NCBI GenBank assembly: GCA_021850705.1
Contig: JAJZKU010000004.1
Coordinates: 1-60,256 of the forward strand
Direction of reading: 5' to 3'
Length of the DNA stretch: 60,256 nt
Source of the DNA: Microcaldota archaeon
GTDB taxonomy: Archaea > Micrarchaeota > Micrarchaeia > Micrarchaeales > CABMGC01
The notes under the pieces were generated by a model, which had not been told where the DNA came from, did not search any database, and saw only the letters and a list, made by a program, of their open reading frames with translations. Position 1 is the stretch's first letter, and the number at the start of each line of letters is the position of its first letter. Shown piece by piece: positions 28,630 to 37,695 of this stretch. A program made the position numbers and the translations under genes.

Positions 28630-30045
28630 GTGCCTAAAAGACTTCCAGATGACATAGACAGGGCTGTACGGACTATACGGAAGGAGTATGGCCATTACGT
28701 CCAGGCAAAATTCATGCATGGGAAGTACAGGCTCTTTGAGGCAACAAGTATCTACGATCCTGAAAAGAAGAAACCCAAGAAGGTCACACGATACCTGGGG
28801 TGGCTTACAGAGAGCGGACAGCTGATACCTGCCAGGCACAATGATTTGAAGACAAAGATCTTCAACAAACTTGAGGAGGATACTGAAAAGAAGATAAAGG
28901 AACTGGAAGAATCACTGAAGGAAGCGGAGAAGAAGAGTTACGAAGAAGGGATAAGGAAGAAGAATACAGAAAAACATGAACGCGACATTCTAAGGGCACT
29001 CTCAATGAATGCAAGGATAACCGTTCCAGAACTTGCGAAGATAACAGGACTCGGCAACACTGCAGTTAACTACCATCTGAGAAACCTAGAAAGACGATAC
29101 GACATAAAGTACCTATTGGAAATAGACATAGAAAAATTCGGATACATAAATTACATAGCCTTTGTAAAGTTCAAGGATAAAAGGCCGACATACGAGGAGA
29201 TGAAGAGTCAGCTTGAAGCAATCCCATACGTCCAGGTAGCAATGACAACAAAGGGAATTTATGATATGGTCATTTTCCTAGTAGTAGAAGCAAACAGTGA
29301 TGCAAGATCATCACTATACGATTTAATTAGCTTCGCATTCCCCTCTTATAATGTCGATTGGACAATGACTCCTGCATATTTCGGTGGTTTTGGGTTTATC
29401 CCATTAAGAGACCAATTCTTCGAGATTCTTAAAGAAAAGGTGTGGACAAGAACAAAGGAAAAACCAAGACCTGTACATGATGAAATAACAGAGATAGAAT
29501 ACAAAGTGCTAAGAGCAATGAATGATAATGCAGCAGCAGATTTTACATCTATAGATAAAGAGATAGGAGCAGATACTGGCAGATCAAATTATGCGTTCCA
29601 CCAGCTTATTAAAAGAGGGATAATAAAAAGAGCTACTATAAATATGCAAAATATTAACTCTAAATTTGATGTGATGTTCTTACTTAGCCATGAAAATTAT
29701 AATGAATGGGCTCCATATAGAGAAAAGTTACTTATAGAAATAATAGAAGAAAAAAGTCATCACGATACTTACTCATTTACTTGTGATACAATGTCTCCAA
29801 GAGGCGTATTGCTAATCACACACATCAAAAAAAATGAAAATCCAGAAGAAAAAGTTGAAAAACTATCAAATAAAATAAAAGGTATGTGTTTTAACACATT
29901 GATAATAACAAATCAAGTGCTTGGATTAACAAATAATAGATTATATGATAAAACTCAGTCGAGACAATACGAAGTACTAATATCTGGATATAACTATACT
30001 CCAGAAAAGATACATAGTATACTCGAACACGAAAATCGTGATTAA
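28630..30045 (+). CDS. two-module Lrp/AsnC-like HTH regulator with N-terminal transposase-like/unknown domain
   Basis: HTH ERDILRALSMNARITVPELAKITGLGNTAVNYHLRNLERRY and second HTH-like EYKVLRAMNDNAAADFTSIDKEIGADTGRSNYAFHQLIKRGII; GTG start preceded by ggtggag. Confidence 0.7.
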   Translation: MPKRLPDDIDRAVRTIRKEYGHYVQAKFMHGKYRLFEATSIYDPEKKKPKKVTRYLGWLTESGQLIPARHNDLKTKIFNKLEEDTEKKIKELEESLKEAEKKSYEEGIRKKNTEKHERDILRALSMNARITVPELAKITGLGNTAVNYHLRNLERRYDIKYLLEIDIEKFGYINYIAFVKFKDKRPTYEEMKSQLEAIPYVQVAMTTKGIYDMVIFLVVEANSDARSSLYDLISFAFPSYNVDWTMTPAYFGGFGFIPLRDQFFEILKEKVWTRTKEKPRPVHDEITEIEYKVLRAMNDNAAADFTSIDKEIGADTGRSNYAFHQLIKRGIIKRATINMQNINSKFDVMFLLSHENYNEWAPYREKLLIEIIEEKSHHDTYSFTCDTMSPRGVLLITHIKKNENPEEKVEKLSNKIKGMCFNTLIITNQVLGLTNNRLYDKTQSRQYEVLISGYNYTPEKIHSILEHENRD

Positions 30046-30080
30046 CTACTACTTCCTCCTCCGCCAGGTCCTCCTAACAT
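30042..30080 (-). CDS. possible mini-ORF (MLGGPGGGGSSS)
   Basis: ATG..TAA of 12 codons preceded by aggtgaaaat; Gly/Ser-rich. Confidence 0.2.
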   Translation of the reverse strand: MLGGPGGGGSSS

Positions 30081-30281
30081 ATTTTCACCTAAATGAAAGT
30101 ATTTTCAAATCTTTAAAAACCATGCTGCTATCAAAATATATCCATGTATAACCACGTCAATCAACGATTGAGCAGGTTGCTAATTTATAAACCTGCCTTT
30201 AATCTGCCTAATTGTTAACGACGGACATACGATAACTATTTATATGTGGAAATGCACATCAAATAGTAAGGTATGTAGCTC

Positions 30282-31151
30282 TTGACCAGAGAGCTTCACA
30301 GGGTTGGTATAGTGGTAGAAAGAGTAGCAACAGGGATAAAAGGATTCGACCAGCTAGTAGAAGGGGGATTCCCAAAAAGGTCATCAATACTTATAACAGG
30401 TCCTCCTGGAAGTGGCAAATCTATATTCTCAATGCAGTATATATATAACGGAGCAATGAATGGGGAGAATGGAGTTTACGTTTATATGGACTCTGCCCTA
30501 GACATTTTAAAAACGCAGGCTAAGCAATTCGGAATGGACTTTGAAAAGCTGGAGCAGGAAGGAAAGGTAACATTTATACATGTGCCTTTGACCAAGAGGA
30601 AATTCGACCTTTTCTATAATATAGAAGATTCAGTTAAGAAAATAAGTGCACAGAGGCTAGTTTTCGATAGCCTGCCAACCTTTGTAATAAACATGGACCT
30701 GTTTACAGTACCTGCTGCATATTCTGGAGCTGCAGCATCAACGGTAACCACTACAAGAGATCTGATAGCTACAAACAGCAGTGCACTTGCAGCTTCTCCT
30801 AAACAAGATAGTGATAAAATTGTGTATCAGGGCGACCAGGAAAAAAGAATTGTAAGTATAACCATAGATCAGCTGAGAAAACTTGAAACCACTAACCTTA
30901 TAGCAACGTTTGGAAACGAAGAGCTCAACAAAGTCACTATGGATGGTATAAGTGAATATGCGTGTGATGGAGTTATAGCTATGAATATCCAACACATAGC
31001 AAAGAAAACAGTAAGAAGTATAACGATTAAAAAAATGCGCAATACTAAACAGGAGCTGGATGACTTTTTACTAAACATATCCGAAAAAGGCCTGAGCGTA
31101 GAGAAAGAAAGCGTATTTGAAGGTTCCAAAATATCCGGAATCAACGAATAG
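30282..31151 (+). CDS. KaiC-like / RecA-superfamily ATPase
   Basis: ATGIKGFDQLVEGGFPKRSSILITGPPGSGKSIFSMQYIYNGAMNGENGVYVYMD; Walker B RLVFDSLPTF. Confidence 0.85.
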   Translation: MTRELHRVGIVVERVATGIKGFDQLVEGGFPKRSSILITGPPGSGKSIFSMQYIYNGAMNGENGVYVYMDSALDILKTQAKQFGMDFEKLEQEGKVTFIHVPLTKRKFDLFYNIEDSVKKISAQRLVFDSLPTFVINMDLFTVPAAYSGAAASTVTTTRDLIATNSSALAASPKQDSDKIVYQGDQEKRIVSITIDQLRKLETTNLIATFGNEELNKVTMDGISEYACDGVIAMNIQHIAKKTVRSITIKKMRNTKQELDDFLLNISEKGLSVEKESVFEGSKISGINE

Positions 31152-31156
31152 ATGCT

Positions 31157-32755
31157 ATGATGGTAGAAAAAATAGATAATTTAATAGGAGGACAGCCGAT
31201 TAATCTTGGCAAGGCTTATTTTACAGTGGAAAGTCCATTTTACAAAGATCTTAAAGTATCGATTGCAGATTCAAGTCAACTTGACATATCTATTGCTTTA
31301 TCTAAGATAAAAAACGCATGGGAAGATTGCCAAAAATTAAGTTTTAATGAAAGAGCAGATATAGTAGAAAAAGCCGCTTCAAAACTGAAGTTTACAGAAG
31401 ATGAAATAAACTCTATAGTAAAAATGCTAGGCATGCCCAAAAAATATGTTTCAATGCAGATAAACCAGATAATAGCGATAATGCAGACATTTAGAGAAAC
31501 AGTGTCTAAAAGGTACGGTTTTATAGATGAAAAGATAGGAACAAATTTCATAGAAAATGACAACTTTCATAAAATAGAATTCAGAATTCCTAAAAAAGGT
31601 TTCATCTACGCTGTTACTCCTGGAAATGACCCAAGAGTAACCTCTGTTGTATTAACTATACTTGCCCTGCTTGGCATACCTGGAATAATTAAACCTAGCA
31701 AAAACGATTATATAATCCCTATAAAAGTTGCAAAAGCAATAGTCGATGCCGGATATCCGAAAAATGGTTTAACAATATTATTCTTAAATTCAGAAAACCC
31801 TAAGTCAAAGGAATATAATTTCAGGATATGCGATGCATCCATGGCGATATGGCCGTTCGGAGACGAAAATACTGTAGACAACCTTTTAAGGATAGAAAAG
31901 CATGATGTATTCGATATAGAAAAATTCCTAAGTGACAAAAAAATAAATAACCTGAAAAACAACTTTCCAGAATTTTTAGCTGAATTGGAGAAAAGCAAAA
32001 ATTACATCGATACATATATGCTTACACAGACTATAGATCATTTTGCATCAAAACTTGTCCTTAGGCATGCATCTGGTAGATGTGCAGGAGTACTGGACGA
32101 AGATTTTGATCTGAATCTTGCAGCTAAGATGGCAATAGAATCGTCTATGGCATATCCGATAGGCTGTAATTCTATGAAATCATTATTTGTTGTAGAATCA
32201 GTATTCGACAAATTTGTGAACATACTTAAACAAGAGGTTATCAAGCTTGACAAGAAGACTTCAGACCCACTAAATCCAGATACCGAAGTTGGTTATGTTG
32301 ATAAAGAAATAGTCAACTTCATAGAAAAAAGAGTAGAGGAACTTAAGTTGCTACAGCAGGTATCAATATTGCATGGGGGTAAAAAGATAAGTCCGGTCCA
32401 ACTTACTCCTCTTATCGTCTCAACAAATGATCTAAACTCTGAATTATTGATAAACGAGATATCTGGGTATATATTATGCTTAACTAAAGTTAAATCGTTC
32501 CAAGAAGGCATATCAGAGATAAACAGATTATCTAAGAATTCGCCAAAACTGGCCATAAGCTATTTCACTAATAGCACTACTAACATGAAACACTATGTTA
32601 ATGCGCATCATGTAAAGATAAACCACGTTACTACAGACCTAGACGGGATAGTTCATGAAGGCAACGATTATATAATGCAACTTACGAGACCATATATGGT
32701 GCATCTGAACAAAGAACATACTAAAAATCATCCGTATAGGAAGGTGGCGAACTAA
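31157..32755 (+). CDS. aldehyde dehydrogenase-superfamily / LuxC-like acyl reductase
   Basis: ALDH-like YAVTPGNDPRVTSVVLTILALLGIPGIIKPS; catalytic-Cys-like YPIGCNSMKSLFVVESVFDKF. Confidence 0.7.
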   Translation: MMVEKIDNLIGGQPINLGKAYFTVESPFYKDLKVSIADSSQLDISIALSKIKNAWEDCQKLSFNERADIVEKAASKLKFTEDEINSIVKMLGMPKKYVSMQINQIIAIMQTFRETVSKRYGFIDEKIGTNFIENDNFHKIEFRIPKKGFIYAVTPGNDPRVTSVVLTILALLGIPGIIKPSKNDYIIPIKVAKAIVDAGYPKNGLTILFLNSENPKSKEYNFRICDASMAIWPFGDENTVDNLLRIEKHDVFDIEKFLSDKKINNLKNNFPEFLAELEKSKNYIDTYMLTQTIDHFASKLVLRHASGRCAGVLDEDFDLNLAAKMAIESSMAYPIGCNSMKSLFVVESVFDKFVNILKQEVIKLDKKTSDPLNPDTEVGYVDKEIVNFIEKRVEELKLLQQVSILHGGKKISPVQLTPLIVSTNDLNSELLINEISGYILCLTKVKSFQEGISEINRLSKNSPKLAISYFTNSTTNMKHYVNAHHVKINHVTTDLDGIVHEGNDYIMQLTRPYMVHLNKEHTKNHPYRKVAN

Positions 32756-33231
32756 TGCACAAAAAAGCAGAAGAATTAATGTTTGCAGATCTTCTCCGTT
32801 TCAGAGAAGACGGTAGAATAGACCTTTTTAACAACGCTGCTTTCTTACTTCCAAGTGAATTCATACTAAAAATGGAAGAGCATCTTTCTCCGGAAGAAAT
32901 TTACGTATTAGCTAAAAAAATACCCTTGCCTATTATAAAAATATTATCTGATAGGGAGATGAAGGAACTAGAAAGATTGGATTTCCTATTACAACTTGCA
33001 GAGGTTTTAGGAATGGGCAGCATCAGCGTTCCAAATTTCGATCAGAATAACGCGGCGCATCAAGTAATAATAACAAATACTAATCCAAATAAGGTATCAT
33101 GCCATCATACTAGGGGATATCTGGCCTCAATATTCTCAGATGCCTTAAAAAAGAACTTTGAATGCGAAGAAAACCAATGTGTCTCAAGAGGCGCAGACAG
33201 CTGCAAATTCACTATATCTGTTAAAGGCTAG
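32755..33231 (+). CDS. V4R-domain (4-vinyl reductase-like small-molecule-binding) protein
   Basis: C-terminal RGYLASIFSDALKKNFECEENQCVSRGADSCKFTI matches V4R signature pattern; start overlaps previous stop by 1 nt. Confidence 0.75.
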   Translation: MHKKAEELMFADLLRFREDGRIDLFNNAAFLLPSEFILKMEEHLSPEEIYVLAKKIPLPIIKILSDREMKELERLDFLLQLAEVLGMGSISVPNFDQNNAAHQVIITNTNPNKVSCHHTRGYLASIFSDALKKNFECEENQCVSRGADSCKFTISVKG

Positions 33232-34409
33232 CCTATACAGCAACCTGCTGATATTATATCATTAGGATTATCTATGCGGCTGATATCTGATATAACCTTA
33301 CTTTTAAGACCGCATTCACATTCAGACTCATTCTTAATCGTTGTTGCTTCGTCTCCAGGCGCATATCTTATATACACCGTGCCCTCACGAGCAATTGTAG
33401 TATAAATTAACAGTCCCTTTTCTCCTTTTTTTGCAGGTACTATAACGCCATCCTCCTCTTTTACTACTTCTACATAATGGGGCCCGTTAAACACGTGTAA
33501 TGCGTTGAACTGGCATACCTTATTACTTTCTATGGAACTGATATTCCCTCCTTGAGGTATGGCCTCTGAGGAACCTAAGAAGCTAGCAATGGGTTTTCTG
33601 AAAGCTTTTGACCAGTTTACAACTTCATCTATTACATTATAACCTGCTAATGCAATCTTATCAATATTGTTTTCTATAACATCATGCCCTGCTTCTACCA
33701 AGGAAAGGAAACTTGTTCCTCCTCCTTTAGATACCTTATCTCCTTCTGTGATGGGCCCTTGTGAAGTTATTAATGAATTTATCTTATACTGTTTAATAGT
33801 CTCTATAACATCATCTGAAGAATCTGTAGAACGTCTAGGTATGTATGTTGCACCAATCTTCAATATCGCTTCTTTTAGTTCTTCACCGCCCTTATGCGTC
33901 GGATTATAAGTACACATTATTCTATCATTCTCGTTAAAACCTGCGTATGCAAGAACACGAGCAAGCCCTGCACTTTCTATCTCCCTATCAAGCGGAGTGA
34001 TGAACGTTGGAGTCGCAGTCCCTTTTGTTCCTCCTGATTTATATACTTGATAATTAGATTTAATGCCGCTTGGCAATAACATATAAGGATCTGTCAGTAT
34101 CTTATCCCTAAATCCGACACCACTTGACGTTGAATCTTTAACAAGAATTGGTACAGAACTAAAATCTTCAAACGAATCAATCTTCGGGATGTTTTTGTAT
34201 GCGTTTTTATAAACAGGTATCTTATTTATTGCGCGATCAAGGCTGAACCTTAAGAAAGGTAAAAGAGCCTCTTCTAATTCTCCCTTATTTAACAGTTCCC
34301 AGGAAGAGTTTTGCCATATACTCGTAGGTATCTCCAGTGGAGACAGATACTTTCCATTACGGACATCTTCTTGAAACTCTTTAAATTCTTCATCTATTTT
34401 TAATTGCAT
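33228..34409 (-). CDS. PaaK/LuxE-like adenylate-forming (acyl-CoA/acyl-protein ligase-like) enzyme
   Basis: VYKSGGTKGTATPTF (adenylation P-loop-like), AGLARVLAYAGFNENDRIM, FLGSSEAIPQGG, IRYAPGDEATTIKNESECECGLKSKVISDISRIDN. Confidence 0.7.
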   Translation of the reverse strand: MQLKIDEEFKEFQEDVRNGKYLSPLEIPTSIWQNSSWELLNKGELEEALLPFLRFSLDRAINKIPVYKNAYKNIPKIDSFEDFSSVPILVKDSTSSGVGFRDKILTDPYMLLPSGIKSNYQVYKSGGTKGTATPTFITPLDREIESAGLARVLAYAGFNENDRIMCTYNPTHKGGEELKEAILKIGATYIPRRSTDSSDDVIETIKQYKINSLITSQGPITEGDKVSKGGGTSFLSLVEAGHDVIENNIDKIALAGYNVIDEVVNWSKAFRKPIASFLGSSEAIPQGGNISSIESNKVCQFNALHVFNGPHYVEVVKEEDGVIVPAKKGEKGLLIYTTIAREGTVYIRYAPGDEATTIKNESECECGLKSKVISDISRIDNPNDIISAGCCIG

Positions 34410-34432
34410 AAAATCCCTATAATTACTATATG

Positions 34433-35803
34433 CTATTTCTTGCTTGTAAGAAGTCTACTGTAAAATACAAATATGTTATTTGTTAGATGGTGACAGCTTG
34501 CCAAATCCCCTTCTTTAGAACCTATCTCTCCAGAAGTAGTAAACCCTACGATGTTGGCGCCTCGAAATCCTTGCTTAAGCTTCTTTAAGTCTTCTGGAAA
34601 TTGCTCCTTCATAACGTTTTTACGAGTAAGGCAGGAGGTTAAAAGTATTAAGCTAGGTTGATTAGTCTCTTCAGTATATTGTTGTATATTAGTAACTATC
34701 TCGTCAGTAGCGCTGAATAAATTTTTAGGATCTCCATCCATCAAGAATATAGGTGCCCCCTCTATAACTGGTGCAGGATATGCCAGACTCTCGTTATCGG
34801 GTCCTGTAGGAACACCTCCTCCTCTTACTATTATGTTACCTAATGTATCTACCATTCCTATGGGCCATCTTTGAGTAATTCCGAGTGTCATCGCACTGTC
34901 TACAAACTCCTTTTTACTCATCTTAAGTTTTTTAGAGTACCAGTCAACAGGCTTCTGTCCGGATATCTCATCAACTACATATCCGCCAAGCGATGTCTTA
35001 CTAACTACATCTAAAGATCCTGTTTTCTTGGCACCATGTGCCATGGAATATCCATAAAGCATGCTGGTAACAGTAAACATGATTATCAAACCATCTTTGT
35101 AGACTTTACCAGAATGGAGCGAATATATGTCATATTTATTCATTATGTTTTCTAAAGAGGTTTCAAAGCTTCCTCCCCATATTGGTACCTGCCTGCCAAC
35201 AGTATCAGATATGCCTAAAATAATCTTATCCTCTTCTCCCATCTTAGGCAATTTGAACCCGTTAACAAAAACATGGATATAATAAGGTGGTACCTTTACA
35301 ATGCCCCTAATATCTCCGCTCTTCAGTCTAAGTGCTTGCATATAAGGGTCAACGTAATTATCAATCGATAATTTTGTTAATGCCTCTTTAGACACCTTCT
35401 TGGCAACTCCGAAAGAATCTTCGGAAGCACCATCTGCAGAAGCAATACCAACATGTAAGAAATCAGACTGTATACTTGCTACAACAACTCCTTTGTCAAG
35501 GACCTTATTATCGTATATTACGCTTCCTCCTAAACCTCCAACAAACTCAGTATTCTTTAAGACCTCCTTTAAACCTTTAGTCAGTTCATATGGGTCGTAA
35601 TTTCCAGAGAAAAATACATAACTAACAGTGGGATCCTTCCCATTAAGTTTAGACAATGCCTGCTGTGCAGCCTCCTTTGCCGCCAGATATGCATTAGCAT
35701 TAACAGACATTCCACTTCCAACTAACATTGTTGTATTTTCAGAACTCTTTATATCTTGCAGTTTCCCCCATTTAGTTACCAACCCATCTTCCATATAATT
35801 CAC
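34433..35803 (-). CDS. FIST-domain sensory protein (FIST_N + FIST_C)
   Basis: YVFFSGNYDPYELTKGLKEVLKNTEFVGGLGGSVIYDNKV...; C-terminal LILLTSCLTRKNVM...GFTTSGEIG. Confidence 0.8.
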   Translation of the reverse strand: MNYMEDGLVTKWGKLQDIKSSENTTMLVGSGMSVNANAYLAAKEAAQQALSKLNGKDPTVSYVFFSGNYDPYELTKGLKEVLKNTEFVGGLGGSVIYDNKVLDKGVVVASIQSDFLHVGIASADGASEDSFGVAKKVSKEALTKLSIDNYVDPYMQALRLKSGDIRGIVKVPPYYIHVFVNGFKLPKMGEEDKIILGISDTVGRQVPIWGGSFETSLENIMNKYDIYSLHSGKVYKDGLIIMFTVTSMLYGYSMAHGAKKTGSLDVVSKTSLGGYVVDEISGQKPVDWYSKKLKMSKKEFVDSAMTLGITQRWPIGMVDTLGNIIVRGGGVPTGPDNESLAYPAPVIEGAPIFLMDGDPKNLFSATDEIVTNIQQYTEETNQPSLILLTSCLTRKNVMKEQFPEDLKKLKQGFRGANIVGFTTSGEIGSKEGDLASCHHLTNNIFVFYSRLLTSKK

Positions 35804-36234
35804 CCTAACTTACTGAGCCCTTTTTTACCAGAAGGAACGATTGACCTTTCAACCTTCTTTATCTCAATCGATTCAACCAACATAGGTCGTAAACGGCTCG
35901 GTATTGTTTTGTTAAGCGTCTCTTCAAGTGAGCTCTTGAATTGTTCTGCATTCTCCTTTTCCTTAAAATGCCCTATTAACGTAATAGGAGTGCCTATAAG
36001 AAGTTCAAGCAAACCATCTTTCATAATTAGCCTATGGAAAAATCTTGTTTCTAAGAAATCAGCTCCAAGATAAACAGACTCATATTTTAATGAAGATTCA
36101 AGATCTAAAATGAATTGCTTTAAGTTTCCAATGGCTATCTCCTCCTGCCTTGTTAAGATATTCTCTCTTTCTAATTTAAATGGTAAAATCCCACTAAAAT
36201 CTACAAGAACTACATCGTATGACTCTTTAATCAT
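35800..36234 (-). CDS. hypothetical protein co-transcribed with FIST protein
   Basis: 144 aa, 4-nt overlap with FIST gene. Confidence 0.6.
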   Translation of the reverse strand: MIKESYDVVLVDFSGILPFKLERENILTRQEEIAIGNLKQFILDLESSLKYESVYLGADFLETRFFHRLIMKDGLLELLIGTPITLIGHFKEKENAEQFKSSLEETLNKTIPSRLRPMLVESIEIKKVERSIVPSGKKGLSKLG

Positions 36235-36325
36235 AATATCCCTATATTACTAATTTACTACTAACTTATATGAGTAATATATGCTCTATAAATCTTTCGT
36301 AAAGGCTTAAAGACAGATTAAATGG

Positions 36326-36844
36326 TCACACTGATATTTTCTCCTTGTTTTTCTTGTACCAGTCAAAGAGAAGCAGGAAGGTAGGCACAAACCTTTCCCC
36401 GTTCCTTATCTTCATCTCTATCTCTTCAATCGTATAACACTCCTGTGATCCTGCATCTTCATGCAAACGCGGCTTCCTGTCAGACCTTGTAATATAAAGT
36501 CTGACAAACTCATTCTTGGTATCAGGTCCTAAAGGAAGATCATAACAGGGCTTCAGCTCAAGGCCTTCTATTCCAAGCTCTTCGAGCGCTTCCCTGCGTG
36601 CAGCCTCATCATAACTCTCACCCTTACTCACATGGCCTGCGGCAGACGAGTCATAAAAACCAGGATGCGTATCCACGCTCTGTCCCCTTCTCTCTATCCA
36701 TAACCTTCCATCTGAATCAAGCATGAATATATGCACAGCTCTATGGAGCTTGTCTGTTTTGTGAACCCCTTTCCTCGGAGTCTCCCCGATTACCCTGTTA
36801 TTCTCATCTACCACATCAACCATTTCAACCTGTTCGGCTTCCAT
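36326..36844 (-). CDS. NUDIX hydrolase, IDI/YfcD-like
   Basis: VDVVDENNRVIGETPRKGVHKTDKLHRAVHIFM; SAAGHVSKGESYDEAARREALEELG. Confidence 0.85.
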   Translation of the reverse strand: MEAEQVEMVDVVDENNRVIGETPRKGVHKTDKLHRAVHIFMLDSDGRLWIERRGQSVDTHPGFYDSSAAGHVSKGESYDEAARREALEELGIEGLELKPCYDLPLGPDTKNEFVRLYITRSDRKPRLHEDAGSQECYTIEEIEMKIRNGERFVPTFLLLFDWYKKNKEKISV

Positions 36845-36906
36845 TCATATCACCATAATCGCGTTTTATACATCTTACAAAGTTTTCAATATAACTAAAT
36901 ATTGGA

Positions 36907-37695
36907 CTATCCTCCTCCGCTGCTGTAGTCCTTCAGCAGTGTGTAGAATATCTTCCTTGAAACGAAGATAACGACTAATGATAGCAACAGTGCTGCAGCT
37001 ACTGCAGTAGGGCCGATCATGCCGAAAAGTGCTTCTGCAGGATAGTAGTATGCTATTCCTATTGGCATTGCAAGGGTGAATATCAGCTGCCCAAGTACTC
37101 CATAAACGCTTAATGGGTATGTACCTGCATTGCTGAGCATGCTCTCCATATTATTTATGAATTGCCCGCTCTTGAACAAACGATAAGAGAGAATGGACAT
37201 CATCACGAAGAACATCAGGAACGCAGCAGTGCCTGTGATGAAGAGCAATGCAAAGTAAACTAACTGCATTGCGGTTATGCCGAGATGCATTGCCGAATAG
37301 ATAAACAAAGCAAGTCCAGACATGAAACCTGCGGAGTCCCAGACCATGCCGAAGCCGCCAGAGATTATCGTAAGGTAGCCGTAGGGCTTCGTGAACCACA
37401 TGTCCATGTTCCCTCTCCTAAGCCTCTGTGCCACATCCCACGGGGCTATCATATAATCTACGAACCCGAACATCATTGATGTAATGCTGGACAGTGCAAG
37501 CACCTGGAAGTAGGACCATCCTGGTATGCCGCTCGATACTGTGTAAATAACAGTTATCGCCACTATGCTGTTTAAGATCACGAGTAAATCAGCAAATAAC
37601 CATATGAAAGCCTGCCATCTGTATATAAGGAAGCTCTTCCATGCCATCTTCTGCACGTTGATCAAAAAACTTAGATTATCTATGAATCTGCTCAT
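36907..37695 (-). CDS. ABC-2 type transporter permease
   Basis: ~6 TM segments, arrangement with 37696 permease and 38506 ATPase. Confidence 0.8.
   Translation of the reverse strand: MSRFIDNLSFLINVQKMAWKSFLIYRWQAFIWLFADLLVILNSIVAITVIYTVSSGIPGWSYFQVLALSSITSMMFGFVDYMIAPWDVAQRLRRGNMDMWFTKPYGYLTIISGGFGMVWDSAGFMSGLALFIYSAMHLGITAMQLVYFALLFITGTAAFLMFFVMMSILSYRLFKSGQFINNMESMLSNAGTYPLSVYGVLGQLIFTLAMPIGIAYYYPAEALFGMIGPTAVAAALLLSLVVIFVSRKIFYTLLKDYSSGGG

Noticed and set aside
30282-36234. Bacterial luciferase (lux) operon
   Set aside because: Only LuxC/LuxE-like functions are suggested; no LuxA/LuxB-type flavin monooxygenase is present.
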